Notes under the pieces: model-generated | What the model was told of the DNA's origin: nothing | What the model saw: only the letters and a program-made list of their open reading frames with translations | The model's database searches: none | Assembly: GCA_022829145.1 (NCBI GenBank) | Contig: CM040753.1 | Coordinates: 19,617,884-19,681,883 of the forward strand | Length of the DNA: 64,000 nucleotides | Origin: Albula goreensis | Taxonomy: Eukaryota > Chordata > Actinopteri > Albuliformes > Albulidae | Direction: 5' to 3' | Shown here: in pieces, positions 14,516 to 25,677 of the stretch | Layout of the letters: each line of letters opens with the position of its first letter | How positions within the stretch are numbered: position 1 is the first letter of the stretch | Program-made: the position numbers and the translations under genes

Positions 14516-15173
14516 AGTTTCATACAATGAACATACTGATGTTTCAATACATGTATAGGCTTATTGTCACTGACATGCTAATCCATGTTAAAGAGGAGGC
14601 TGCTGCCTAAAGTGGATAGACCCTTGAAGTCAACTTATTTGAAGTGCTTATTTAAGTAATTAAAGGGTGTAATGATTTGGCACTCAGTTTTAGCCCCAAT
14701 TGCAATATAATGGAACATACATTATTGATGTATTTTTTGTTTTTGCTGATTGATGTGTTTACTTGTTTGTCTTTTGTTTTTTCTTTATGTCATTTATTGG
14801 CATGGATTCTGCATTTAGCTGAATGGAAAATATATTGTAATAATGCATGATGTACAAACAAAAAATAGAAGATTAAAAATAGAAAACATACAATACAGTA
14901 CAATATTTTCAGCATAAATTCAGAGATTTATTGTGGTTTCAATCAATCAAAAAACTCCATACACAAAACTGATATCTGGCAGGAATGAATTTACATGTAC
15001 ATTTTATATAAACTGAAAATGTGTGTTCTTATTGGGTTTATTTGCTGGTGGAAATTACAATAATCATTCATATATTTAAGATGGATAAATTTTAAATAAA
15101 AAATACAAATACAAGTCTACAAGTAGGCTAATCTTGTGACAAGAAAAAATCTTAGTTATTGCTGCTCCGTATA
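14516..15173. other. AT-rich intergenic sequence
   Basis: No coding frame or recognisable repeat was seen. It separates the SINE-like pieces from the 3' end of the C2CD4-like gene. Confidence 0.5.
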
Positions 15174-15179
15174 TTTATT
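15174..15179 (-). terminator. Poly(A) signal of the C2CD4-like gene
   Basis: AATAAA on the minus strand, about 65 nt after the stop codon, giving a very short 3' UTR. Overlapping TATTTATTTATT adds AU-rich-element character, often seen in unstable, inducible mRNAs. Confidence 0.55.
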
Positions 15180-15243
15180 TATTACAGTGTGCTTGCATTC
15201 TGTTGAAAACTTGTTTAAATTAGCGGTACATAGTCGTGAACAG

Positions 15244-16185
15244 TCACTGGTTCTTCTTCCCCACAGTATTAAAGTGTTTGCGCAGAATTCCCCAAAATCT
15301 GGATTTAGAGTGGCCGACAGAAGAATGGGTTGTCTGTTTTGCAGTTACAGTCTCAAACGCGCCGCGGTCACACTTAGGAGAGGGGTGATGGCGTAGCTGG
15401 ACTGGGCAAGAGGTGCTGGTGTGCATTTGGGTTTGCCGTGTCTGGAAAGAGTTCTTGACAGCCTCCGATATGAGATATTTGTGGGAAATGCCATCGTCTT
15501 CCTTGATCCAGCGTCGATGACCCACTTGGAAAAACAAGGCCTCCTCACTAGCCATTTGCGGGCTCTGGCCCAAGGTCAGGAAACCGTAGGGAGTGGTGAC
15601 TTTAGGAAGGTGAGGGAGAGAAAGCGCAGCTCTAGTTACAGGGTCAGGGAAGTCTTCAGCCTCCAGCAACGCACTGGAGTTTTCATGTGGAAGTTTATGG
15701 TTTGAGGGATCTGAAATACTCCGATGGGCTCTTCGACCCAGTGGTGGAGAGGACCCAAATCCTGAGGATGAAGAGGACGAGGATGAGGAGAGTGAGGTTA
15801 ACATCAGCTGACGTTTTAGAGATGCTGTTTCATCTTCTGCACTACCACAGCCCTCCTCGACGCTATCCTCCCATTGTCTCTCTCTGTCCTTTCCGAAACA
15901 CCTTGAACCGTCCTGCACTGCTAGACTGGGAATGGTGAACTGCGGAATGCTGTCGGGTGTCACCACAATGTTGAAGAGGCTGTCTTTGCTTGATCGGTTG
16001 TCGGACCCAAGAGAACTCCCAAGGGACCGTGCGCTAGCTGTAGCCCACTTAAGCGCTCTGATTCCGGCGCTACTGTGTCTGCGCGCTGTTGGGAATTGCT
16101 CATCTCCTGGTGTGCTGAATGTTCTTGCGTTGCTACGACAGTTTCCAGCGCTGATGGTCCGAGTCACTACCACATTTCTGTTCAT
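15244..16185 (-). CDS. C2CD4-family protein lacking the C2 domain
   Basis: Single uninterrupted frame of 313 residues. I start it at ATG 16185-16183 (MNRNVVV...), the first in-frame ATG after a TATA box. Two family blocks are visible: VVTPDSIPQFTIPSL at about 74-88, like VLTPDRIPEFCIPPRL of C2CD4A, and AALSLPHLPKVTTPYGFLTL from about 186, like the block before 'ESPHTRRKES' in C2CD4 proteins. A run of ten serines and a basic RRAHRSISDPS segment lie between. C2CD4A-D proteins are about 370-420 residues and end in a C2 domain. Here the frame stops at GKKNQ, and no C2 strands are visible before or after the stop. The gene is CpG-rich, unlike its surroundings, and lies divergently from the gene at 17 kb. 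Human C2CD4A/B (NLF1/2) are nuclear and cytokine-induced; function here is unknown. Confidence 0.8.
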   Translation of the reverse strand: MNRNVVVTRTISAGNCRSNARTFSTPGDEQFPTARRHSSAGIRALKWATASARSLGSSLGSDNRSSKDSLFNIVVTPDSIPQFTIPSLAVQDGSRCFGKDRERQWEDSVEEGCGSAEDETASLKRQLMLTSLSSSSSSSSSGFGSSPPLGRRAHRSISDPSNHKLPHENSSALLEAEDFPDPVTRAALSLPHLPKVTTPYGFLTLGQSPQMASEEALFFQVGHRRWIKEDDGISHKYLISEAVKNSFQTRQTQMHTSTSCPVQLRHHPSPKCDRGAFETVTAKQTTHSSVGHSKSRFWGILRKHFNTVGKKNQ

Positions 16186-16255
16186 TGTGACTGTCTTGGT
16201 ACGTCCGCTCACCTTCAGTTACTGATGGTTTGCAAAGCATATTTTATGCCCGATA

Positions 16256-16262
16256 TTTTATA
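16256..16262 (-). promoter_or_regulatory. TATA box of the C2CD4-like gene
   Basis: TATAAAA on the minus strand lies about 70 nt before the chosen ATG, so transcription would start near 16230. Upstream, TGACG half-sites (16319-16350, in the segment TTGACGCGATT...CAGTGACGAAGG) resemble CREB/ATF sites. An AAG|GTGAGC donor-like word overlaps the 5' UTR at about 16215-16205. Confidence 0.5.
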
Positions 16263-16408
16263 CTGGCACAGCTGAGCCCCCACCTTTCATTCCCTTTCTT
16301 CTTCTCTCCCACTCTCGTTGACGCGATTGATAGACGCGTCAGTGACGAAGGTTAACCAACGGAAGCGTACCAAGTGTGGACGTCCTTCCCGAAGCATTCA
16401 TACAGGTT

Positions 16409-16416
16409 ATGCAAAT
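16409..16416 (+). promoter_or_regulatory. Octamer ATGCAAAT in the divergent promoter interval
   Basis: A perfect POU-factor octamer lies between the two divergent genes, about 0.6 kb before the start codon of the 17-kb gene. Whether it is used is unknown. Confidence 0.35.
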
Positions 16417-16904
16417 TAAAAAACGAGTGATGTTTACAGCAAGAAAGAGGAGAACATCAAAATAGCGTATACATTTGTTATCTTGGGTCACCATATTAAC
16501 TAAGTACTACTGTGTGCATCCTTAAAAGCAATAGTTGCACAAGTGTGTTTTCATGGGCACATGAACCTGTTTACTTCTCGGATCGTACTTATTTTGAGAT
16601 GGTTTGTTTTAAATTACTGTTGATAAAGTTTTTAAATGCATTATAATTTTTGCTCACATTTTTAATCGTACAAGAAAGACTTGTACTTGTTTTGGTCTTG
16701 GTGAATCTTCATGGAAAACGGAAATTTACCTGGGCAGTCATAAGTAGGTTGAAACATGTGAATTGTAATGTGATTGTTTTCTGTTTACCCCACAACAACA
16801 ACACATATGAATTAAGTTACAGTGTTGATCTCATATTAAATTACTTTAATCGCCTAATCACGCAATGGAATCGTTGACAAATGAGCCTATTAATTGCTCA
16901 AGGT

Positions 16905-17004
16905 GCGTTGGAGAGGACCGATTGGCTCAGCGAATCTAAAGCTAGGATACATTTGCACCCCTATCTTGCAATGCTCGTTAATTGTCTTCGCTGCACCCTC
17001 AACG
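16905..17004 (+). promoter_or_regulatory. Proximal promoter / 5' UTR of the 17-kb gene
   Basis: An inverted CCAAT (ATTGG 16921-16925) lies about 80 nt before the ATG at 17005. No TATA at a proper distance was seen. The start site is inferred only from this spacing. Confidence 0.4.
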
Positions 17005-19371
17005 ATGTCTACCACCTGCAGCTACACGATTGATCCAGAGAACGCTGGGAATACTGAGGTAACGTTAAAACTTCTATACCCCATTCATCTCGATATTACT
17101 AGTCGGTAAAAGGTAACGAAGCAGTTTTAAAATTATAAATCTATTACGTTATATTGGGTGTTGAACCACCCAGCTCTGCTTTTGGCTAGAAAGCTATGAT
17201 GGACGTAAGAAGAAGTCTTTGCTAACACTTTAGCTATCTACGCACTGACAGTTGAATGTGCATTTCATTTGGGCTTGCGAGTTAAATTTAGGGCCGGTTG
17301 GCTATACTGCTGTTTTATTTCCTGCATTTTGTCCCATTTTGTAAGCACTTTACATTTTATAGCTCTCACTAGGCTACCCAGTTCGCTAACCGTAATGTTT
17401 CGGATTGTTTTAGGACAAGTCTGTGGTGAAGAGAGACGGTGTGCTTACCGCTGTGCTCTGTCAACTTTCGCAGTTTTGGCCAGTCAAATTCGTGGTATGT
17501 AATATTACATGTTGGTCAAGCTTCTTGGCCATTCACGCTTGTTGTCCCCCTCCAAGCAGCTTAATTGCGATTTTAAAAATCGCCAGCCTTGAAGTTAAAT
17601 TGAAATACATTTTGTCAAATGGGGCCCAAACAAAATTACTGCCATCCCTGCAGCCTGCGGACCCTCCTACCTATTGAATTATGCTGTGAACAAGCCTCCA
17701 AAGCAGGACTTTGGCAGAAAATTGGTGCTGTATTGTATCGAAAGGGGACCCTCCTGCTTAAGCCTAACAGCATTTCTGTCATATTTGCCTGCGCATACAG
17801 ATGCGCTCCCTGCGTGGCTTGTGGTGGCTGTTGGGGTTCTCGCCTCAAGAGAAGGGTCCGTCTGAGCCCGATACCGAGTCAGATTCCCCCACAGCCCGCC
17901 AGTGCCGCGCGGGAAAGAAGCGCCTGCGTCGGGTCACCCGCATAGTGCTTGCCTTGCTACCCCGCCGCTTGCAGAGCGCTCTGGGCTATCCTGTCTGCAC
18001 TAGCATCGGCTGCTCCGTTTCCCCAGGTAAGTAGTGCAAACAAAAAGATGACCAGTTTGAACATTTGGTCTCTAATGGCAAGTTGGCTGAGCTGAAACGT
18101 TTGATCTGTTTTCAGAGATACGGTGCTCTCCCACAAAGCCCTCTGGGAAGGGTAGCAAGAGAAAGCAGGATGATGTAGATGAAGAGGAGGAGGAGGATGA
18201 TGATGATGTGGAGGAAGGGGTTCAGCAGTCTTGGGTGGAAGCACTAACTCAGGAACTTGTGGATGAGGACAGCCAGGCCGATCCTGACTATGAGGTTTGA
18301 ACATTGTGCTTTGATCTCTGCTTGCTGTGATTGAGCTGCATTGTACTCAAAGTTAAATTGGCAACTGTTTTGGCTGGTGGTTATAAAGCCTAACTTTTGT
18401 TAATGAAACTAGATCTAAATCAGACAGTTTGTCAGTTGGTAGTGTCCTGTGTTCAATGAGAGAATCATGCCAGTCTGAATCTGAACGGAGTCATTTCATA
18501 CATTAAGGAATACTTTGTCGGTGTGAAAATGCAGCCATTGGTGTCAGCCGGAGGACACACGGGTTTATTTTTTTATGAATTGTCTGTACATATGAACTCT
18601 TGTCTCTTGGTGCTTGTAGCATGTGTAGGCATTACAGCTCCAGCCATTTGATTTTTATGAATTGACATCAGGTTAATGGATTCCAACTGAGCCCATGTTT
18701 TTCAGTTGTGTATGTAATATTTGTCACTGCAATGCTCATGATTTTGAACATTAGTAATGGTGAAGATGGAACGATTTTTACTCTGGTTCTTTAATCTGTC
18801 ATTCTAGATTTTGAACTGCTCGCATTCTAACAGTAAATAGTGAGTTGGGTATAATTAAATCCTTCTGTGACCTTCTACTGTGCACACAACTGTTGAAATG
18901 TGAAATTCACAAATCCATTTGCATGTGTGCAAGTGCTGTTTTAAATGGGTTTTAACCATCCCTTACAGCTGTGAATTTTCTGGTGTGGTCTCTCCCATTG
19001 CAGCCCAGCAGTGTGGGAGAGACGGACAGTGAGGAGTACCGCACGAACAACGACACGGAGAGTGACATAGAAGTGCAGGGGGGTCAGATTTCCACAGAAC
19101 GAAAGGTTCTAATTATGGTATGTTTTGGGTTCCTGGGCCACCCATCTATCACTTTATCCTCCTCTTTGCAGGCCCCCTCTGGGCCCGGTGATATAGGGCA
19201 GGTATTTGATTTCTTGAGCAGGTGGAAGTCTGTATGTTTGTATCACTTCTGATAGGATTTAATTGTAGGTGTTCATGTGTGGAGGATTAACCTGACTTGT
19301 GTTGGTTTGTAGTAACTGCTCCGTTTTGCCCCTCTCATTCACTAATGCAGGATGTGCCTACTGAGGCTTAG
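17005..19371 (+). CDS. Small basic/acidic protein, possibly oogenesis-related family
   Basis: Six exons with clean GT-AG borders join into a 224-residue frame: 17005-17058, 17414-17494, 17801-18026, 18116-18294, 19004-19117 and 19351-19371. The start is MSTTCSYTIDPENAGNTE and the end MDVPTEA then TAG. The middle has a hydrophobic/aromatic stretch (QLSQFWPVKFV, LRGLWWLLGF), then a basic segment (GKKRLRRVTRIVLALLPRRL) ending QSALGYPV. The C-terminal half is acidic, with a GKGSKRK nuclear-signal-like patch before EEEEEDDDD, and later WVEALTQEL and TDSEEYRTNNDTESD. I do not recognise it with certainty. It recalls the fish 'oogenesis-related gene' (org) family, a memory-based suggestion. An in-frame TGA directly follows the weak exon-4 donor GTTTGA, so intron retention would truncate the product after residue 181. 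No enzymatic motif is visible. Confidence 0.78.
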
Positions 19372-20004
19372 AAGTGGATGACATTGATCAGGTATGGGCT
19401 GGAGTGCTGCTAATGCAGTCTGTGACTGGGATGGTTTTTGGTGCTGGCATCTTGAATGACTAATTTGACTTCACATGGAGGTTTGTATTAACAGTTCAGT
19501 GGTATATTGTGGTACCCAAGGCCAGTGGTCCTAATGCACATGTGACTGTGGCATGCTCACCTTATTGTGAAAGTATTTGTGGATAGACTTGTAAGCTGCT
19601 AAAATACAGATGCATATTTGTGCCATGTTCATCAGACTAGCTGTATATTGAAGTTGTAACGGTAGATCTTGTATAAGGTGTCAACCTAGTTCTGCTAAGT
19701 GGGGAAATTGACTTATGGACATGGTTTAGTTAGCTTTCACAAAACTGGATTATGAAACTGCTTCTGGTTCTAAAAATCCCATTTATCTGCTGCAATGTTG
19801 CCAGCAAGGAAATATTACACTGCAGTGGAGGGCTTGAAGTGCTCACTGTGCATTAAGTGTGTATTGCAATATTTGCACTTAGTTGGTGTTGCTCTTCTCT
19901 TCTCAGATGCTTGTTGGGGATTCATCTTGACCCTCAATCATGAATCATGCACAGATGTGGTGGCCAGTGTTTTTCTTGTATACAAAATGTAAATTTCTAT
20001 GTAT

Positions 20005-20010
20005 AATAAA
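20005..20010 (+). terminator. Poly(A) signal of the 17-kb gene
   Basis: An AATAAA lies about 635 nt after the stop codon at 19369-19371 and is the first canonical signal in the 3' UTR. A CACTAGAGGGCACTG word 70 nt later resembles a CTCF core. Confidence 0.55.
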
Positions 20011-20030
20011 ATTTTCATATTTGAACTAAA

Positions 20031-23000
20031 ACTGCCTGTTTTGATCAGTGCTTGTAAAACCTTTTTTGTAGCTCCTAGCTAACCACTAGAGGGCACTGGC
20101 TTACTGTGACATTTTAAATGATTTCCTGTTGAAATGACCAGGATCTGGACAAACAATTTAAATGTGTGCAGCTCATGGAAATGGGTCTTTTGTATGCATG
20201 GTTGAGGTATAATTTAGAATACGAAGTTAACTCTGGCTGCCCAGATGAATACTTAAGCCATCCTGTTGTCCCATACTTTATCATGTGTAGATCAGTCATT
20301 TGCTTTTGGAGAGGTGAAAATCCCTTTCTCATCACTGGGAATACCACCACTACACAAGGTGAATGGGGGCCCACCTTGAACACAAGTTAACTATACAAAC
20401 TGAGGTGCAGGAGATGTGGCAGCTCAAATGTTCACATTGAGCTGAATCTTAAGTGTAACAGTGAAAAGTGTCCCATGGCTGTGTTCAGACTACAGCCCTC
20501 CATGCCCAATCTGCCTTTTCAGCACCATTCTTGGGAGCCTGTTCTACTTGAATTAGAACTGCTGAATGAAATCCTACAGTCAAGCACTACTTCACAGCCA
20601 CAGCCATGTGTGCTTCAAGCAAATACCTGCAGACCTGAGGCCTTTAAAATCTAATGGTTGAACAGTCCTGTAAATGTTCAGGACCATAGTGTGACATCCC
20701 TGTAGACAAATACAAAGTTATTTTGTCTGACAATGCACAATGTAACATTCAGCATTGAGTTGTGGTTTGTCATTCTTTCACCAAAAGGTCCTCCAGGGAA
20801 GTAGAACTCTGTCACAATGTCTTATGCAGATGAACTTGAAAGAGGACAAGTATCCTCTGATATTGGGTGCTTTCAAAGTCCATTTCTGCCCCTTGTGGAT
20901 AGTTTAAAGTGGGTGAGTTAATGTCACTGCAGGCCTCTTGCTGTCCTACATATGAAGGACAATCTTTATGTTGAGCAAGGGAAGAAATACCCCTTTGCCT
21001 GAATTGCATAATATACGTGTCCATACAAGACATACCAGCCTGTCATGACCTAGACAAAAACCATTTCAACCTCCTCACTGCCTCCAAGGTGACTGTATTC
21101 TGCATGTTTGTACCTCAGCCTCTATTCCCCGAGTGCCACAAGGAGGTTATTTTATCATCCCTCTCAAGCTGTCCTATGGGACAAGAGTTTAGGCAGGAAA
21201 CTTGAGGGTAGAATATGCTATTTGGATTAAGTCATTTTGTTCAAGGGAGCAAGCTAATTATGTCTGTTTCCCTGAGGGCAGAATGTGCCATTTTCCATTA
21301 ATGAGCCATAAATAATGGGGATTTTGGGGTTGGGGGATGAGGACAGAGAAGTAGACAAGGTCGGGCACATCAGCACTTACAGGTGAGAGAACCCTGGAGA
21401 GATCAGGAAGTGATCGATATTACTATTGTTTATGTTTGACCAATGGGAACTTGGCTGTTATCTGGTAAACAGGCATGCTTGTCTTATTCTATTAGAGCTT
21501 TTGAAGATAAGTCATGAGCACATCAGAGATGCTTTGTTTACCAGTGTCAATGGTAGCCCCATCATCATTCCATTAGAGCAAACAGTTCTGTTAACCTTGC
21601 CACAGGAATCGGAACATGTTCTGTTGTTGGCGTATAGTTTAATACACAGAGCTTCCATTGTAAGGCTTGGAATCACGTATTCCGATATAACATGGGTGAT
21701 TTGATATTGCAGTGCACTCTGGCTGTTTGCACAATATTGGAAATTCAGGTCTGTAACCGTAGTTAATACAATTTCATTGCCTCTGAATGGCAGATATTTA
21801 ATCTGGATTCATGAAATGGGATTGTGTTTGCTTAAATCACTTATTTCCCAGCAAAGTATCAAGATTATTTACAGTATATATTGATTAGAAGAACAAAACT
21901 TTATTTGTCCTGAGGGAAGTTGCAGATGAACTACAGGAATTGACAGTATTCTTACAACCATAGTGGGCTAGATGGACTGAACCCCACAGAGTTGTCTTTT
22001 ACTAAGGTACTAATTTGTACTTTTAGAATTCAGAATGCTTAACTGCAGTCAAGAGCTTGTTTTGTTGATGCAGTGTCCTCTTTAAATTTGGGAGGGCCAT
22101 GTGATTTGTCCTCCAAAAAAAAAAAAAAAACACATGTGGCAAGCCAATGCTGCCTAGTGCCCTGTAGTCCTCCATATGAATACCCTGTTGGCTGAAATCC
22201 TCCCTCCCTGGCTGACTCTGGGGCTAATTATGCATCGCCCCATGAGACTCCGGATTCAGGATGGTTGAGTACGTCATAATGCATTCCTTTGCCTATGGCA
22301 TTCGCTCTTGCCCTTGGAATGGCAAAGTATGTGCTGGTTTTTGTTGTCACCTTAAAATGAGCAAATTGCTCAGACTCGTATGGGAGCTACTTTATGCCAC
22401 CAGTAACTTGCTGATTTGAGCCTGTCATTGATTTTCATTGTAAAGAGTGCAACCTTTTCATTGGTTGATGCAAGTAAATCATTGACAGCCAATTATAGTT
22501 CCTCTCTTTTTTGGCATCATGGTATTCTCATTCACCCATAGCTAGTTCAGACCCAAGAAACCCAATGAGGTGAGTTGACTGTGTAATTAATTGCTTTAAT
22601 TGGTCAATGAACTGCTGGGTCTTAACAAAAACCTGTACACCATGTGCTAGGTACTGCACATGAAAACATCCTGAGCTGTCTTTACTCCGGTGTATCTGAA
22701 GAGTGACATTCTTTTAGTATCTGTCTTTTAATATCAGATATCAGATCATGTTTCTTTCAAAATTATCTATAGGAGAGTATAAGAGGGTTTAAAGTAGCTC
22801 ATATAAGGTCTCTGATCCATGTGTTATAGAACACTCTGTATGGAGATCAATAAAATACAATACAACCTAGCACAAAATGCATTGCCTATTGGGAAAATTC
22901 ATTTGCTTTTTTGCACACAGAGACAATGAGTAAAGAAATGTCAGTTTAACACTTGTATGCAAGTAAATAGCACTTAACAAGATAAAATGTACATTAACAA

Positions 23001-25333
23001 TAACAACCAGTGAAAATGATGGGACTAGTCAATGCCTTTAATAGATGAACAGAATGTATACAAATTACATTATGCATATAATGGATAAAATTATGGTGAA
23101 TAAATAAAATACAACAGATAGAATCAAGACTCATTTAAAACTAGAGGTCACAGATATGTCCAAGCTTAAAGCGATGTGAAAGTCCGTTCAGAATTTTAAG
23201 TGAAGTGTCAAATTTACACCTTGCCTATTTTTGGAGAGAATTAGATAACTTTGAAATAAATTTCCCTTTCTGCAGGAGTCAAAAACCTGACATTTTTTGA
23301 AGTCATATGAACACAGTTGACCCATGCAGGAATGCAATATAAAATAAAACTCAGGCTGTCATCATTTAATGGATAGAAGGCGAAAATGTAATTTCCAGTT
23401 GCATGGAAATGGCAGATTAATTATGTTTTGCTCTTCTGCTAAGCATCATAATTGCAGCAGGACAAAGAATTGCTTACATCTGTTTGTTTTAATTTGTCAA
23501 ACTGAGGCAGAGGAAGTGTCCCCAGTACTTTTTGTCCTTTTAATCATATACTAACATGAGGCTCTGTTTCTCTTATAGACAAGACATTTTCTTCACTGCT
23601 GTCATAAACTGAAGTAGTGTGAAAAGCCCAGCAAGTGTGTTATCGCGACAACCCCTAGCACTCGCCAGCAGCTGGATGCAGGTGTCCTTTAAGTCACATG
23701 GTTAGAAAACATGCTGTTTTTTTGTCCCCGCTCCTCCTAATGGCCTCCCACGCGCCATTAACTGCGTTACACCTACGCTAAACTGATTACTCGGGGCCTT
23801 TTCAGAGCCTATGCGTCCACTGACCCTCAAGATTAATATCCCCCTTTTTGAATCCTGATGAGGTTCATGAATATGTGCATGTTAAAGTTGCAGTTAGCAA
23901 TGAAAACATGTTTTTTCAGCACAAACAACTCACTCGTGATTGGAGTGACTCATTGCATCCCAAAGACCCCTGTGTTTTGGAAGTACACTAAGGACAGTGT
24001 GGATCAGCCTTTGGATTCTGGATGGTGGTGGTGGGGGTTGGGGGTGGGATGCAGATAGTTGAGTGATTAATGTAGGTATCCACCCATTGCCAGCTGTTCT
24101 TCAGTCAATCAATCAACACCCTTCTATTGTCATCAAAGTGTGTTCTTTGTGCAGCATTAAACATGTACAGTGACATTGGACACTACATTAACAGCACTCC
24201 ACAGTAGATTTACTAGCCCAATTTTTTAAAAAAGGTTTTACATGGTGTTGCAGGACTGTCGGCTGTTAGCTGACTTACAGAAATCTCTGCCTTTGAGTAG
24301 TGCATTTCCTAAAGACATTTGTTCTCTTCTCTGAATAGATTTTCCTGCAGGATTCAGAATAGAACAAGGTGTGACCTTGTGAGGAGCTGCAGAAGTGAGA
24401 GACTGGATGAATTAAAAGTACTTTGTTTTTGCGGAGGTTGGGAGAGAAGCGGGGGTGATGCGCGGAGAATAAAGAAACTAGAAAGGCAGCTGGGGCGGCC
24501 AGCCAGTCAGAACAGGGTACAAAGCCGAAGGCACCATCCCTCAAGCTTTCCCCTGCCCCAGCGGGAGGGCTTCTGAAGACTCCCTCTCAGAATGGATGCG
24601 ATGCTTAAAGCAAAAAGTGTGAAACAGCTCTGTCTTGGTGTGGATGGGATCAGAGCACTGGGAACAGTCTGCCCATTTTACAGTTTTGGCAGCTTTTGTG
24701 TCTGGATTTGTCTAAACTCTGTACACTTTGCATCTTTCAAGATCCACTTATTTAGTTTTTTTTTTTGCACATTATTCATTTCTATCAAGGTTTTTACCTG
24801 GTGATGGGAGAATGAGGTATAGTGAGGAGGAGCTACAATTAGTGCTCAACTAAAGACTTGTTTGAACCAATTACGCAGTTTTACTTTTCGCAACAAGTTG
24901 TTCAAATCTGTGTTTCTGGCAAATCATAGCTACTCGACCCATGTTTGTGGTCATGATAGCTCATTCTCGCATCACTAGTATTGCTCTCTCCAGCCACCTG
25001 TGAGTGAATTTTCATGGTGTTCAAACATCCTCATGAAGTATAACATCCTCATGAAGTTATAGCTAGATGAATGAACTGTGTTGTGTGGGGCACTGAGGTG
25101 AGGTGCTGGATTTCTCCAGTGATGGCAGTAGCCTATGGGGTGCTCAGTGCTGTGCTGCACTGCTGTCTGTATTACACTGGAGGCAGGGCTCAGAGGTGAA
25201 ATGATGAATGCAAAAACTCCTGTATCAGCTGGGATACCCCATTTTTCAGCAGAGAACAGCATGCCCTGCACAGGATGCCCTTTGTTCGGGATTTTGGGTT
25301 GGTACATTGTCATCATGTCCCACAAATGAAATA
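20031..25333. other. Intergenic stretch, no gene seen
   Basis: No frame here looks coding. It holds an A run near 22116-22131 and AT-rich unique DNA at 22700-23350. A GC-richer part at 24420-24580 has short open frames that do not resemble any protein I know. Confidence 0.5.
22222..22320. other. Candidate conserved non-coding element
   Basis: GGGGCTAATTATGCATCGCCCC is a near-palindromic block with a homeodomain/POU core. It is followed by CATGAGACTCCGG, a TACGTCATAATGCATTCC CRE-like segment and TATGGCATTCGC. Such packed motifs in unique DNA suggest an enhancer; untested. Confidence 0.25.
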
Positions 25334-25335
25334 TA

Positions 25336-25675
25336 CAGTTGTGGTCAAAAGTTTACATACACTTGTAAAGAACATGTATATCATGGCAGTCTTTAGTTTG
25401 TAATGATTTCTACAACTTTAATTTTCTATGATGGAATGACTGGAACACATATGTCTTTGTCACAAAAAAAAACAATCATGCATTTTGTTTCTTTTATAAA
25501 TTTATTATAGCTCTTCTTAAGATATGACCAAATATGCTAGGTCAAAAATATACAAAGACGTATGTGTTCCAATCATTCCATCATAGAAACTTAAGAGTTG
25601 TAGAAATCATTGGAAACTAAAGACTTTGATAATACATGTTCTTTACAAGTGTATGTAAACTTTTGACCACAACTG
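25336..25675. mobile_element. Tc1/mariner-type fold-back MITE
   Basis: The element starts CAGTTGTGGTCAAAAGTTTA and ends with its exact inverse complement. TA duplicates sit on both sides (25334-25335, 25676-25677), which is the Tc1/mariner target. The terminal repeats extend about 125 bp each with few mismatches, so almost the whole 340 bp can fold on itself. The tips resemble the 'CAGTTGAAGTCGGAAGTTTACATACACTT' class of salmonid Tc1 elements. There is no transposase frame, so it would need a partner enzyme. Confidence 0.93.
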
Positions 25676-25677
25676 TA

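Noticed and set aside
15421-16225. Several + strand frames of 80-97 codons
   Set aside because: They are antisense shadows of the C2CD4-like exon, whose family blocks are read on the minus strand.
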